DNA of 64,000 bases from Sycobia sp. Sy_11 (GCA_018907035.1 JACCIC010000143.1:62001-126000); one strand, 5' to 3'. Positions 13,771 through 25,541 are shown, counted from the stretch's first letter. Notes: generated by a model from the sequence alone, not told the origin. A program made the numbers and translations.

Positions 13771-14296
13771 TCAACCTAGGAATGGAATCAGCGTTTCCAA
13801 AAATGCCTCCACGCGCGAACGAAAGCCCGGAGCTAACCATCATTCACTCTGCGAAAATGGCGCAATCAGGCTGAAAAATCATCCACGTTTCGACGGATTT
13901 TCTATATATTTATATGTGCATAGCCGAATTACGCGATAAAAAAGGCGGAAGCGGACACGCGAGCCACGCGCCTCGCCGCTCATTAAAATTCCGACTATGA
14001 CGCTGCGCGCAGCGCGGTCGCGTTTACGACGCGCGTGTAATTAGTGCGAATGACTCTCCTCGGCGCACGGCTTTGTGAAATTTTATACCCTCGCATCCTG
14101 AGCCCGTGGTACCGAGTATTTATTACGTCCGTGGGCAAACTCGGACGCGCACGGGGTCGCCCCCCGCGATAAAGCTCCGGTACTCCTCCGGCGAGCTTAA
14201 TTTATATCTTGCTTCCGCGAAAATGCTGGCACTCGGTGTAATTGCAGCGGGCTTTCATTCTGAGAAGGCCAGTGTGGCAGAGTCTGTGACGAAGTA
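13771..14296. other. CpG-rich island
   Basis: About 520 bp with repeated GCGC/CGCG words and abrupt AT-rich borders. Like the island at 7.6-8.2 kb it contains AT-rich TAAT cores set in GC-rich DNA (ATTAAAATTCC near 13,982, TGTAATTAGTGC near 14,035). No coding frame is recognisable. A distal regulatory element or promoter is possible but unproven. Confidence 0.55.
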
Positions 14297-15628
14297 GATC
14301 AACAATTGTATTTTGACGCTTATATGTGGTTTCCGGCTGCTTTTTAAATTTTAGGTTTTATTCATCTATGGATGAAAATTATAGCTATAATAATAAGATG
14401 CTTCTCCTTGTTGAAAATTGGATTCAATAGAAACTGTAGTCATCACCATTCAATCGTCATAATGTTCTTATTAATTCATGTAATAATCTTCATATATTTA
14501 TTAAATTTAAAAAAAAAATCATAACTCTTTAACTGTGAAGTGTTGGAGAATAAGCATAATAAACTCTTACTTAAACTGGTTTATATTGTCAAAAAAGATG
14601 ATCCGTTTGTTATTTGTTTAAACAGTTGATTTAAGCGATACTTTATTTACTACACTTGACAAAAAAGACCTCCATATTCGCCTGCTGTGGTTCAAAATAC
14701 ATAAGAAAAACCTTTTTATCTGGAGACATATCATTTCAACCTGAAAGGGACTCAGAGACAGGAAGAATCAGCTCCGAGACATCTCTAGGGTATGTTTCAA
14801 TTTATTCTCCATTTAGTTTTATTTATTATTCCGTTCTTTCATAAGTCATTCGCATTATGTAAACGAATATTTATCACGTAATCACGGTAATACAATAGCT
14901 CAAGTAAGAGATGGCAAGAAAGTATAAATTAAGCGTAAAAAACCAAGGAAAAGAGAAAAACTTGAAGGTATGCTAGAAATTGAAACAGGCTTGCTAGGTC
15001 ACCTTTTCTTGAAAATTATAGATCGAAATATTAAGCATGTGGATAATTCAAATTTGAAGTCAAATAAAAGTAACAGTATGTATTAATTAGGTAGCATTAA
15101 TTCAGAAAAATCGAAAAACAATCAAAGACAGACTATAATAAACAAACGTTTAGAAATATTTATTATCTCTGTATCTACACACACATGATACAATTACTTT
15201 TTCCTAACAATACTTGAGAACGATACCATAGTTTAACATAACTTAAAGAGGTATCTAGTTTAGGTTTATAGATTTGCTAATTGCTTTTGGTGATATAACT
15301 AATAATTAATGATTCAAAATTGAATAGTTATACAGTTTATCATAAATCGATTTCACATTACTTAATTGGCTTTGTATATAACTTTTTTAACACACGGTCT
15401 AAATATTGTCGGTATGGTCGCAATGAAATATTACTTGAGGTCTAAAGTTTTCTAATAAAGTCTAGTTCTAATAATATCCTTAAATCGTGGGGAGAAAATA
15501 TAGCAGCTTACTGACAAATTATGTTATACAAGTATGTTTATATAAAAAAGTATGCTGAATACTTAAGAAAATAAGATAATTTATATAATTTAAATAAATT
15601 GTAGGCGAGGAATCAAAATTAATAGAAT

Positions 15629-15631
<3 letters not shown>
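14297..15631. other. AT-rich non-coding stretch
   Basis: No gene recognised; a 62-codon + frame at 14656-14844 has background composition. It ends at the microsatellites that precede the LTR retrotransposon. Confidence 0.6.

Positions 15632-15672
<41 letters not shown>
15632..15672. repeat. (TA)n-(TG)n microsatellite
   Basis: Short TA run passing into about 15 TG dinucleotides. Composition changes from AT-rich to balanced immediately after it. Confidence 0.92.
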
Positions 15673-15673
<1 letters not shown>

Positions 15674-15754
15674 CAGTCGTTCAGACCCATGTGCCAGGAA
15701 CAATTATACTTCCTCAGTTTACAGGGCAAACGTGTCTAGGTACATACAGGACGG

Positions 15755-15758
<4 letters not shown>

Positions 15759-15845
<87 letters not shown>
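15759..15845. repeat. (CT)n microsatellite
   Basis: About 87 bp of unbroken CT on the + strand, directly before the GC-balanced sequence taken as the LTR region of the retrotransposon. Whether it lies inside or just outside the element cannot be told from one copy. Confidence 0.95.
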
Positions 15846-15848
<3 letters not shown>

Positions 15849-16244
15849 GCGGTCGTTTTCGAGCCATCTGGTCCAGAGCAATCAAGGCTGTATCGGCGCG
15901 GAAAAACTCTTCCACATCAGAACCTTAACAGTCGTTCCCTGCATGAGACCTATCATTAAGGGGTCCACACGCATATTCGCGCGCTCCACGAGTGATCAAC
16001 TATGACCTGAGCGACATAGGAGAGGGGAGAAAAGCCGTCGATCACGGTAAACCGTTAGCGTTGCGACAGATTTTTCCGGGACGCGAACGGAGAAACACCG
16101 CGTACTTTTGAAAAGACTCATGCACATTACCTGCCTACGCATTGTGTTGCATTCATTCGTTATATTAAGGTTTAATTCCACTCTTATTAACTCTTGTTAT
16201 TAATATTATTACCTTCACACCCACTACCTCTCGTGTCCCGAAAG
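15846..16244 (+). mobile_element. Probable 5' LTR and leader
   Basis: This sequence lies directly upstream of the primer-binding site, where the 5' LTR of an LTR retrotransposon must end. It is non-coding and of balanced composition, with a TATA-like word (TTATATTAA near 16,160) suitably placed in its 3' half. The usual TG...CA ends cannot be assigned because there is no partner LTR. The start given is simply the end of the (CT)n tract and could be off by 200 bp either way. Confidence 0.45.
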
Positions 16245-16262
16245 TGATGACCCCGACGTGAT
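16245..16262 (+). promoter_or_regulatory. Primer-binding site matching tRNA-Trp
   Basis: The 18 bases TGATGACCCCGACGTGAT match the reverse complement of the 3' end of animal cytosolic tRNA-Trp including CCA (TGGTGACCCCGACGTGAT) at 17 of 18 positions. The one difference is the third base. The site is followed about 120 bp later by the gag start, the normal arrangement. The tRNA 3' end is quoted from memory of the conserved animal sequence. Confidence 0.75.
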
Positions 16263-16381
16263 ATCTCTGCGCGGTGCCTCGCATACTAGTGAATTAAAAT
16301 CGGTGGAAAGAAAGTGACGCGAAAGCGCGATCAATACGGATTTATTTTTTCTCTTTTGAACAGTGTGCGCGAAAATCGATA

Positions 16382-17094
16382 ATGTTCGTCGACACGGAAC
16401 AAACCAATGCGATAAGTGATAGTGTGAGGACGGCAGTGCCCGAAGTAATGAATATCGGCTTCAGGGTACCAGCTCTAATCCCCGGAGAATCGGAGCTCTG
16501 GTTTGCCAGCTAGTGCAAGGTTTTGCTGCGGCGGCAATTACAACTGAATCGACAAAATTCAGTTACGTCTGCAGCAACCTAGATCTCCGTCACGCTGTTA
16601 TCATCAAGAACCTCATCATATCACCTCCTGTAGTGACAAAGTCCGAGTTATTAAAGCGGCTTAATATTTCGCAGGACGCGAAAACTAAACAGCTTCTCGA
16701 GAAGCAGGTCCTGGTTGATCGTACGCCGTCTCAGTTTTTGCGGCACCTCCGAAGGCTCGCTGTCGATGTCATTCCCGAGGCAATGATCCAGACGCTATGG
16801 ACCAGCCGTCTTCCAGTGCTGGTGTAAGCGATATTCGTCACGTAACACGATCGACCCCTCGACAAGGCCGCGGAACGTGCCGACAAGGTAATGAGCACGT
16901 TCCCGAGTGCTCAAACAACGATGCAGCCCCAAGTAGCTGCAGCCGAGGCTCTGCAAAATGCTACCGGAGATCGGTTGTCCGTGCAGATGGCTCAGCTCGC
17001 CGTGACTCTTCAAGACGAGATAGCGGAGATCCGGCGAGCATTAAAGGACGACCGCTACCAACGCTCCCGGGGGTTTCAACGAGGCCAATATTAG
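16382..17094 (+). pseudogene. Gypsy-type gag remnant
   Basis: An ATG at 16382 opens a 43-codon frame ending in a stop at 16511-16513. It carries the N-terminal gag word seen in insect gypsy elements (PALIPGESELWFA). The similarity then continues one frame over from 16513 with FSYVCSNLDLRHA, TPSQFLRHLRRLA and TLWTSRLP, which are typical of this gag family (capsid-like region). TAA codons at 16825-16827 and 16843-16845 interrupt it, after which PLDKAAERADKV and a glutamine-rich tail continue in the same frame to 17094. Zinc knuckles that should follow are missing because the internal deletion starts here. No functional product is possible. Confidence 0.88.
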
Positions 17095-18963
17095 TGGCAT
17101 CGGATAGCGCCGAGCAGCATTACGTCCATTTACAGCAATTGTTCGAGCGCCTACGCGACCATGCAATTATACTAAAACCAGGTAAGTGCGAGTTCGGGCA
17201 AGCAGAAGTAGAATTTCTTGGGTACATGGTCGCGAGTAATGGTATTCGCTCGACGACGCAGAAAACGGAGGCATTCAATGGATATGGACGGCCACAGACG
17301 GCAAAACAACTGCGAAGATTTCTAGGGGCGGTCAATTTTTCATCCGAACGCCGCGGAATCACAGGCGCCGATGAACGACCTGCTAAGGGGACGCATAAGA
17401 GGTAATCAACCCCTTGTATAGAGGAACGACGCTTCGAGGGCTTTTGAAAAAACAAAACGCGATCTCGGACAAGCTACGCTGCTAGCGCACCCAAAAGTAG
17501 GCGCGCATCTTGCACTGGTCTGTGATGCGTCGAACGATTCCGTTGGGGCAGCTCTACAGCGAGAAGTTGATTACAAGTGGGAACCATTAGGTTTCTTTTC
17601 CAAAAAGTTGAGCCCGTCGCAGAGTCGCTACAGCGCATTTGACAGAGAGTTGCTTGCAATCTACCAGGCTATCAAGCATTTTCGTCATATGCTCGAAGCG
17701 TGAGATTTTGTAAATTATACAGACCATAAGTCGCTCATTTTCGCTTTCAGACAGAAACTGGAGAAAGCCTCTCCCAGACATGCGCACCACTTCGATTTCA
17801 TCGGTCAGTTTTCTACCACTATCAAACATGTCTCCGGCATGGATAATGTCGTGGCCGATGCGTTGTCGCGTATCGACGAGGTAATCGCGCCAATAAATTT
17901 TTCAAAGCTAGCTGACGCACAACGAGATGATACGAAGCTTGAAACCATGCAGCTTACAGACTCCTGGCTCCACCTTAAGCTTGTGCAGATTCCTGGAACA
18001 GATGCACGGCTTTTGTGTGATATATCCACGGAAAACGTACGTCCCTCTGTTAGACGGGCACTCCGACGAGCAACTTTTGATGTTGTGCACAGTTTGGCAC
18101 ACCCGGGAGTCAAGGCCACCGTCAAGCTCATAACGCAGCGTTACGTTCGGCCTTCTATCAAGGCAGACTGCTGAGCATGGGCACAAGCCTCCAGCGTGTG
18201 CCAAAAGTCAATGATCTCAAGGTACACAAGAGCACCGATAGAAGAGTTTAAAGCTCCTTCAGCCAGATTCCAACGCGTGCACATAGATGTCGTAATCCTG
18301 ATACCCTCTGAAGGACAGAGATACTGCCTCATGTTCGTGGATCGCTATTCGAGGTGGCCCGAGGCCTTCCCGATGCCTGACCAGGAGGCCGAATCGGTAG
18401 CGCGCGCCCTCTACTCTAGATGGATTTGCTGTTTCGGTACGTCGTTGCGGGTTACCACCGATCAAGACCGGCAATTTGAATCCCACCTATTCCAGTCTAA
18501 TAAGCCGATTGACAGGTACAACTCAGCTGCGGACGACAGCCTATCATCCTCAGGCTAACGGCATGGTAGAGCGTCTGCACCGCCAGTTCAAAACAGCTAT
18601 ACGCTTTCACCAGGATAACCAATGGGCGAGGATTCTTCCAACCGTTCTCCTCGATATACGAGCAGCCTGGAGAGAAGATTTGCAGGCTACGTCCGTGGAA
18701 TTAGTATATGGCGAGCCTTTACGACTACCCCGAGAATTTATTGCGGATACAAGGCAGTCTGACAGCCATCAGGCGGATTTTACGAAAGAACCGCGAAACC
18801 ATATGCAACAGTTACGAACGTCTGCGCTCGCACAGCATGGAGGACGTAAACCCTTCGTATTGCGAGATTTTGGAACAGCGACAAACGTTTTCGTACGACA
18901 CGATGCAGTAAAAACATCGTTAAATATGCCATACGATGGACCGTATGTATCCAGTGCTCGATA
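17080..18963 (+). pseudogene. Gypsy-type pol remnant (RT end, RNase H, integrase)
   Basis: Similarity starts abruptly at ILVAS, the residues that follow the YxDD catalytic box of reverse transcriptase, so the deletion removed that box and all RT upstream. KPGKCEFGQ, VEFLGY and LRRFLGAVNF mark the RT thumb/connection (to about 17,335). A frameshift follows. RNase H carries its acidic residues in CDAS, FDREL and YTDHK (about 17,490-17,740). The connection word HVSGMDNVVADALSR precedes integrase. The integrase zinc domain has the two His (HSLAHPG), but the first Cys of its CxxC pair is Ser. The DDE catalytic residues are visible as HIDVV, VTTDQ and NGMVER. Stops occur at 17419, 17701 and 18172, and a frameshift near 18,490-18,500. 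The frame ends at 18961-18963, where flanking AT-rich DNA begins, truncating the C-terminus. Confidence 0.92.
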
Positions 18964-19958
18964 AATTAAAACAAACAAATTTGTTTATTTAATTTAATAG
19001 TTACTAATATATAAAGCGGATGTTTCCAATGGTTGTTATTACAAATGACCACTTGTCATTTTAGATCGTTATTCGAGAGAATGGCTTATATAAGAATATT
19101 GTAAGTTGATTGTTATGTGATTTAACGAATTTATACGAGTATTTTAATTCTTTTGGTGCTCTTTTTTATTTACAAATAGAAATACTGAATTGGGTTGACC
19201 ATCATCAATCTAATAATAAAAAAATTAAATATTTTTATATTTCTTTAAAGAATTTAACCTATAATAATTGTTCATTCAGAAAAGTTTGAAGAAATTTTAT
19301 GGTCTAATGTTTCCAAAGAAAAAGTTCGAACATTTCATAATACAGTCTTTTAAGTGATTTTTTGATTGGAAAGTATCTAAAAAAATAGCTACAATAGCTG
19401 ACAAAAGCATGGGTTATTGATAATTATATAGTAAACTGACCTTTCACAGTTGTCTTTTTTTCTCACCGCAATGACTGCTATAACTGCGGTTTCGTCTAAA
19501 ATTAAAAATAATACTGGAAGCAAACAATTACTGCACACCTGCAGTCGTTTGAAGCGAACGCAAAAAGTCAAATGTACGTTTGAACTAGCTACTTTAAACC
19601 ATTCGTCGAAGGACATTACCGGGCATTCGTATAGTACTATATACATCGAGGTATACAGACATGGTCGAGAGCTACTCTATTATATTAGGACCTTTAGAAG
19701 TTTATCGTCGAGACCTTGGCTCATACTACTGGGAATACAACCAGAGAGGGTGGAGGAATTAACCAGAAACTTGAGAAATTTCGAATAGATTGCGAAATAT
19801 CGCGTGCTTCGAGTTTAAATAATTCATAACTGAGTATTCGACATTATCCGAATGAATTGCCTCTTTAATTTCCAAAAATAATTATTTTATCCATAAGTTT
19901 CATATAGAAAAAAAATTTATTATATAAGAAAATACAGAAGAGCGCAAAAGTCTTGACA
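18964..19958. other. AT-rich stretch between retrotransposon and MITE copy 2
   Basis: No LTR follows the truncated integrase. A slightly GC-richer part (19,440-19,790) has open frames of 85 codons (minus) and 112 codons (plus) overlapping each other; I recognise neither and believe both are chance. Confidence 0.5.
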
Positions 19959-20203
19959 CACTGAGAAAAAAATACCTGTTATCAAGTAAATATTTTCTTG
20001 TTTTGTACCAAATAAATTATTTTCTTAAATTGAGAAAACATCTTCTTATATCAAGAAAGTATTTACTTAATGCAAGTGGAATTCACTTGAATCAAACCAC
20101 GTACTCTTCAATCTAGTGAATATTTTCTTAATTTAAGAAAATGATTTACTTGGTACAAAACAAGTTAATATTTCATTGATATCGGAAAATATTTTTTTCA
20201 GTG
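19959..20203. mobile_element. Foldback MITE-like element, copy 2 (245 bp)
   Basis: Same element as the copy near 6.7 kb, in the same orientation and of identical length, with scattered substitutions. Ends are CACTGAGAAAAAAATA on the left and TATTTTTTTCAGTG on the right, inverted relative to each other. The flanking dinucleotide is CA on both sides (19957-19958, 20204-20205), again a 2-bp direct repeat. The interior contains repeated near-palindromic modules such as CAAGTAAATATTTTCTTG and CAAGTGGAATTCACTTG. It inserted about 1 kb from the gypsy remnant. Confidence 0.88.
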
Positions 20204-21690
20204 CACTTTATAAACAATAATAACATCACAAATAATGTTTTTTTACAATCATTTTATGCTTTCCCCCCTCGTGGTCTCTGCAGTGCCTCTTTTATTTAAA
20301 ATATTAAAAAATCGATGACATTGAAATATAATTGATTATACATTAAAAAAAATTATATTAGTACGAGTTATTAACCAGTGACAAATATACTAACTCCAAC
20401 GCCAAAAATCTGATGCGTATATATGCATAAAACAACGTCTAATAATCATAATCTCATAATGATATATTATACTACGCCAGTACTTTTCATAAGCGATAAT
20501 GGATTTTATTGTGCTTCTCATATTTTCTGCTATTTAGAATCTTCATTTTCTTGCTCAAGGAAATGAAAACGCAATTAGATTGTAAATATAAGCTTTTATT
20601 ACAAAACACTTGTATTCATTATAACATTACACTGCTCAACTTTCATTGTACTCAATTCTACCAAATAAATTTTTTACGCTTAATTTCATTCGAATTAAAA
20701 GCTAATAACTAATTTTCATTTTTTATATGCATTTCATTTTTTTACCTAAATACAAATAATAGTATTAAGACTCTGTTCGCATATCCAAATGAAATTTATT
20801 TATAAATTTAATAAAATATTTTTATATTCCGATATTTTGTTACTCAATAAATTCAATATTGTAAATGTGTTCATTTTAACGGTTATTTAATAAAAATATT
20901 ACGTTAATGATAAAAATATCCTTAAAACTCTTAGTTTAATATTATTATTAATATTTTCCTTTAATTAATGTATCTAGTATATTCTAATATTATAATTATA
21001 AATAGACAGAGAGGAGTTTTTTATTTTTGAATAAATTAAATTAAATTGTTTGTTTACTTTCTGTGAGAATTTATTTACTAAATGACATGTGAATAAGTTA
21101 AAAGGTTCAATTTCGAATTTATAGAAGCAAATTAATTAATCAACTTCGTATTTGAAATACGATAATGAATTTTTTTCTGTGTATAAACGATTATTTGTTG
21201 TTTCCCAACCTCAAAATTACGACTTTAGAAGAATTTTCCGCTCTCGTATAAAATAATGTCCGAAACTTGTATGAAAGTTGATTTTTAGCTCGTTATACTT
21301 TCTTTCCTCTCTTCTTTCCCTCTTTCTTTCGCTCGAGAATAACATGTCTCCGGAGTTAAAAAAAATTAACTGTTACGTGTGCTTCGCAATTAACTATTTT
21401 GAATTACCTATAATTTATTAACTAAATTAAATTCAATGAAAACATTTAATGAATCATTAGCGGAGCAATTATATAAAAATGGAAAATAGATAAATCCATC
21501 GGCCCCTTCTCAAATAAAAAAATTTTGAAGAAAATTATGATAGCAAATTTACAGTTCAATAAGTTGTAAAAATCAGACCAGCCTACTTATTGGATCATAC
21601 TTAATGAAATCAAATTCGAGTTAACTAATAATAAATTATTTCTCTCTTCCTTTCTCTCTCTCGCTCATTATCTTTCTCGCTCTCTTTCTT
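20204..21690. other. AT-rich non-coding stretch
   Basis: No gene recognised. Two pyrimidine-rich runs (TTTCTTTCCTCTC-like near 21,300-21,335 and 21,641-21,695) are the only features; they are imperfect CT microsatellites. Confidence 0.6.
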
Positions 21691-21695
21691 TCTCC

Positions 21696-22005
21696 ACGCA
21701 CTAATCAATCTAAAAGCTCGCGCGTTTTCGTGTAACCGCGCAGGCGTGAGGCCGCAGTCGCGAGCAAACAGAGTCCGCGCGGCACGCCCGACAATCAAGC
21801 TAAAAGCCAGTCCCGTAGGGGCTCGACGATTTTCTTCCGCCGTATTTCGAAAATTCTCCCTCCGAACACGATTATTTATATACATATACATATGGAAGGC
21901 GAAACGAAACGACATAATGCATCCGATAAGTGTGCATAGGGTCAGTGTATTGGGTGAAAACTCGGGCGCACGATCCAGCTCCTCGATCGTGGCCTACAGC
22001 TGATG
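21696..22005. other. CpG-rich island
   Basis: About 300 bp of raised G+C next to a CT-rich run. Overlapping frames on opposite strands (21625-21915 minus, 21746-22003 plus) are both open and neither resembles a known protein. It is immediately followed by a minisatellite and microsatellites. Confidence 0.45.
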
Positions 22006-22047
22006 CCTACATTTCGTTGGCTTCTATGGCTGTAGATTTGCATATAC

Positions 22048-22137
22048 GTTTACATCAACACATATATACATATATAGGTTGACATCAATACATATATCCA
22101 TATATGGGTCTACATCTATACACACAAGCACACACGC
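22048..22137. repeat. 30-bp minisatellite, 3 imperfect units
   Basis: Three adjacent 30-bp units begin GTTTACATCAACACATATAT, GTTGACATCAATACATATAT and GTCTACATCTATACACACAA. The third unit decays into the following (CA)n tract, suggesting the microsatellite grew out of it. Confidence 0.8.
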
Positions 22138-22195
22138 ACACACGCACACACACACACACACAATTTTCAGATGATTTGCAATTTCGAACAGAGAA

Positions 22196-22231
<36 letters not shown>
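22138..22231. repeat. (CA)n and (GA)n microsatellites
   Basis: A (CA)n run with CACG interruptions to about 22,162, then about 40 bp of unique sequence, then (GA)14 from about 22,201. Together with the 30-bp minisatellite this forms a 180-bp repeat cluster. Confidence 0.9.
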
Positions 22232-22234
<3 letters not shown>

Positions 22235-23560
22235 TTACATATACATACACGTATTCATATACGTATACGTATATATATACATATACATATAAAATTACTG
22301 ATGAATAAAAAATCTTATACACGCATAACCTCAAACCATTAAACACGTTTTAACCTTTTATAATATCCGGGATGTTTCAACAAATAATTTACAATCTCTG
22401 AGCTTATTCGCTAAAGTAACCTATAAAAACTTACGAATTTATAACATCTGATTTATCGAAATACTGAAATTAGTTTATTTTTAATAACTTACCCTGATTT
22501 CCTAAATATACAGAAAAAATTATGTTTTTTCGTATTAAATCAATAGACATTATTCAACTTATTTCATACTTCAAAAATATTAATTACATCTTATGAAACA
22601 CATAGTTTATAGATATTGGCTATTGAAAGAAAACTGTTAATCCTCATACGTTAATTCAATCAGTGAATTAGATAATAAATCTTTCCTTAGTCCTCCTCGT
22701 ATAGGCATAAAGGCGCGTTTGCATGTGCACGAATTACCCGATTATTCTTAATTTTTTTTTCTGCACCGCGCACGAATTAATTGAACAAACTCGTACAAGT
22801 CTATAAAATAGAAATAGAATCACAAGTACTCCGAAAATTCAATGAACACGTTGTTTTAAACCAATTAAATGCTAATGGAATCTTCATCGAAGAAGTTTTT
22901 AGAAATTCACAATCACAGTAATTTTCAAAAGAGATCAACTAGCCAAATACATGCTGATCCGGCGGTTAATAAAAGTTGGAGTAGCTGCGAATCACCAAAG
23001 AAAAAATTAAATCTTTGGAAAAGTTGTGTTAGAAAGTTGTGTTAAGAAGGCACGAAATAAAGATAGAGTCCAGTACTAAAATATGAAAATAAAAGCGCTG
23101 AACAAATAAATTACTTAGACGAACATTTACAATACCAATAGTAACTTAGTTTGACGAATCGAAAAATAACACTTCATTAGATTTTCTTTCATTGAAAAGT
23201 TTTCTGGCGAAAGCTATATCTATCGTTAGGCAGCTATAACCTCAAAAGAATGTGGAAATTCGAAATTTATAGAAAATCTAACGAGAAAAATATATTCCGA
23301 CCTCCGGTCAAAATTTATCTGAAATCTAACTGTACAAAAATTATTAAAAAAATCGCCTTTTCTTTTCCGTCTCAAATCTAGTAGATTAGCAAGTTTAAAG
23401 AATGAAAAAGATTAAATAATTGACAAATACAACGGAGAAGACGAATCACGTTCGTATAAATAATTATACATGCACAAATTAGGAGCGTTGATAAATAAAC
23501 CGAAGCTTACTAAATTAATTAACGAGTAAAAAAGAAGACACCTTTATTTCACATACACCT
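22232..23560. other. AT-rich non-coding stretch
   Basis: It starts with a self-complementary ACGTATACGTATATATATAC block (about 22,250-22,275), after which nothing recognisable follows. Confidence 0.6.
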
Positions 23561-24330
23561 AAATCCATTTACGTTCGGTGGCGCTGCGCGAGAAATTCCA
23601 TTCTGTACACAACTGATTTTTATAACAGCTACCGAAGAATGTTTATTTCCCTACCGCTTTGCGCTCATTTTACTCCTTCATAAGCCAGCCGGTATATGGT
23701 GTACCGTATACATTATGCGTAGGCGCGGCTTCGGCTCGCGCCGCGCACAGGCTCTTAAAACAATAATTTCGTTAACGCGCCTGTATATATACAGTTAGCG
23801 CGACTTTTACGATATCAACCGGGGCCGCATCGCTGCGCGAGAAATCAAATTTTAACTTTTCCACGGTCGTTAAAACTTGCCGAGATTTTTCATCGCGCCG
23901 CAGGTGTGCCTACATACAGCCTGGCGTCGGTCCCTCGTCCCTCCTTCGGCTCCTTCTCGCTCCCAGTTCCGGGGCGATAACAACGATCGGTAAAAATCAT
24001 ATAGTGCGCCTTGGAACTGCTCACACCTCCTCCGCCCGCCCGTCTCGCTCTGATATATGCGTCCTCGTTTGTGCGTAGCAATGGGTGGCGAAATCCGAGC
24101 GCGAGACCGGGGCAAAGGAGCGAGGTTCGATGAAAAATGGTCGTTGCATTATACGAGGGTGGTCGAGGAGTCACGAGCACAAAAAAGATATTTTGCCCAA
24201 CGGTCGGGCTTCTATCTGCGGTAGTGGCGGCTGCCTAATGATTGATGAGGGTCTCTGTCCTTTCGTTCTCGCTAGCCTGGGATCGAGCACGATTTTACAT
24301 CAGGCCAATCTTCCTTTTGAGAGATTTGTA
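23561..24330. other. Long CpG-rich island
   Basis: About 770 bp of high G+C and CpG, one of the largest islands. A 163-codon + frame (24085-24576) starts at a GTG inside the island and continues into AT-rich DNA. Its first half has CpG-island composition and its second half the AT-rich background, with no family resemblance, which argues that it is a chance frame. Opposite-strand frames of 81 and 96 codons overlap it. Confidence 0.5.
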
Positions 24331-25435
24331 AAATTTCAACGAGAAACACGAGAACAATCGCTGGAAATGCCTGCAGCAAAGTTTGAGGAACAAGATTCTA
24401 AGCGAATCTCTCTTTTCTCGATTAATAGATTGATGTTCAGAGCACTGCATGAAATATCTGTAGAAACTAATAATATCTGTATCAAAATTCTGGATGGAAA
24501 AAATATAAAAAGTTTGAATAATATAAAAGATCTATTTTATTTAATGAAACATAAAAGACCCGTGATTATCAATTAATGCAACAAATAAATGTTTCAAAGC
24601 TTGATAAAATTCTATTATTTAACGACAGGTCCACACTAGTTTTGTCATATTTCCGTTATAACTCGAAAGAAACTTGACCGACGAAAACATTTTCTGTATG
24701 TATGAGAAATAAGTAATATCGTACAATTTTAAAGCATTGCCACATACTGTTGGACCTTGTTTGATCTCATATAAACCCTTTTTATGCGTATGGATATTGA
24801 TTTTTTGCTTGAAATTCTAAAAGTTTATTATAAAATTTACATTTTCAAAAATATTGTAAAATTTTAATCTATTCATAAATATGTAAAAAAGAGGTAGCTG
24901 ACACATTTTATTACATTTACCATGTTTTCCTTTATAAAAGTCCAAGTCAAGCTTTTTATTATTCCATATATTCGTGAAAAAATGTGAATAAGTTTTTCTT
25001 TCATTATTTGTATTAATTATATTATGAATAAATCTAAGTAAAACTAAATTTTAATATTTCAATGCCTTCGGAAGTAAGGTAATTATTAATCTGTTTTTGA
25101 AAGAACAACAACATTCAAATATAATCAATTAAAACTTGTAAAATATAGTCGAAACATTTTTACTATATAAACATTGTGGAGTGCATTTATATAATAGGAT
25201 TGGCATCCTCCGTCTCGTTTTCGTCCGAAATAATAGTTTAACCGATTTCAGCAGTTTAATAAATTTGGGTAAAAAATATTCTCTGTAGAAATATATATTC
25301 TTAGAGATAATTTTATCTATCGTTGCTTCTATATAAAAAAGTACTGTTTGACAGACCCTTTTCTTTATTTCAATTTCAGTTGGTATCAGCAACTAAATAT
25401 TCACGGCATTTAATGGAAAATACAAAAATATACGA

Positions 25436-25438
<3 letters not shown>
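24331..25438. other. AT-rich non-coding stretch
   Basis: No gene, RNA gene or element end recognised. Confidence 0.6.
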
Positions 25439-25524
<86 letters not shown>

Positions 25525-25541
25525 GTGTGTATATATATATA

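Larger units (their letters stand above)
15846..18963 (+). mobile_element. Degraded Ty3/gypsy-type LTR retrotransposon
   Basis: Order on the + strand: LTR-like leader, primer-binding site, gag remnant, then the C-terminal part of reverse transcriptase, RNase H and integrase. This gag-RT-RH-IN order is that of Ty3/gypsy (Metaviridae) elements. The copy is dead. There are at least five in-frame stops and several frameshifts, a large internal deletion that removes the end of gag, the protease and the first half of RT, and loss of everything after the integrase C-terminal region, including the 3' LTR. Composition is far more GC-rich than the flanks, marking the insertion clearly. The left boundary is uncertain because there is no 3' LTR for comparison. 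Confidence 0.93.

Noticed and set aside
15640..16005. 121-codon and 105-codon frames before the retrotransposon
   Set aside because: Most of their length is translated (TG)n and (CT)n repeat; no motif in the remainder.
24085..24576. 163-codon + frame
   Set aside because: It lacks an ATG at its start (GTG), spans an abrupt change from CpG-island to AT-rich composition, overlaps open minus frames and shows no known motif.
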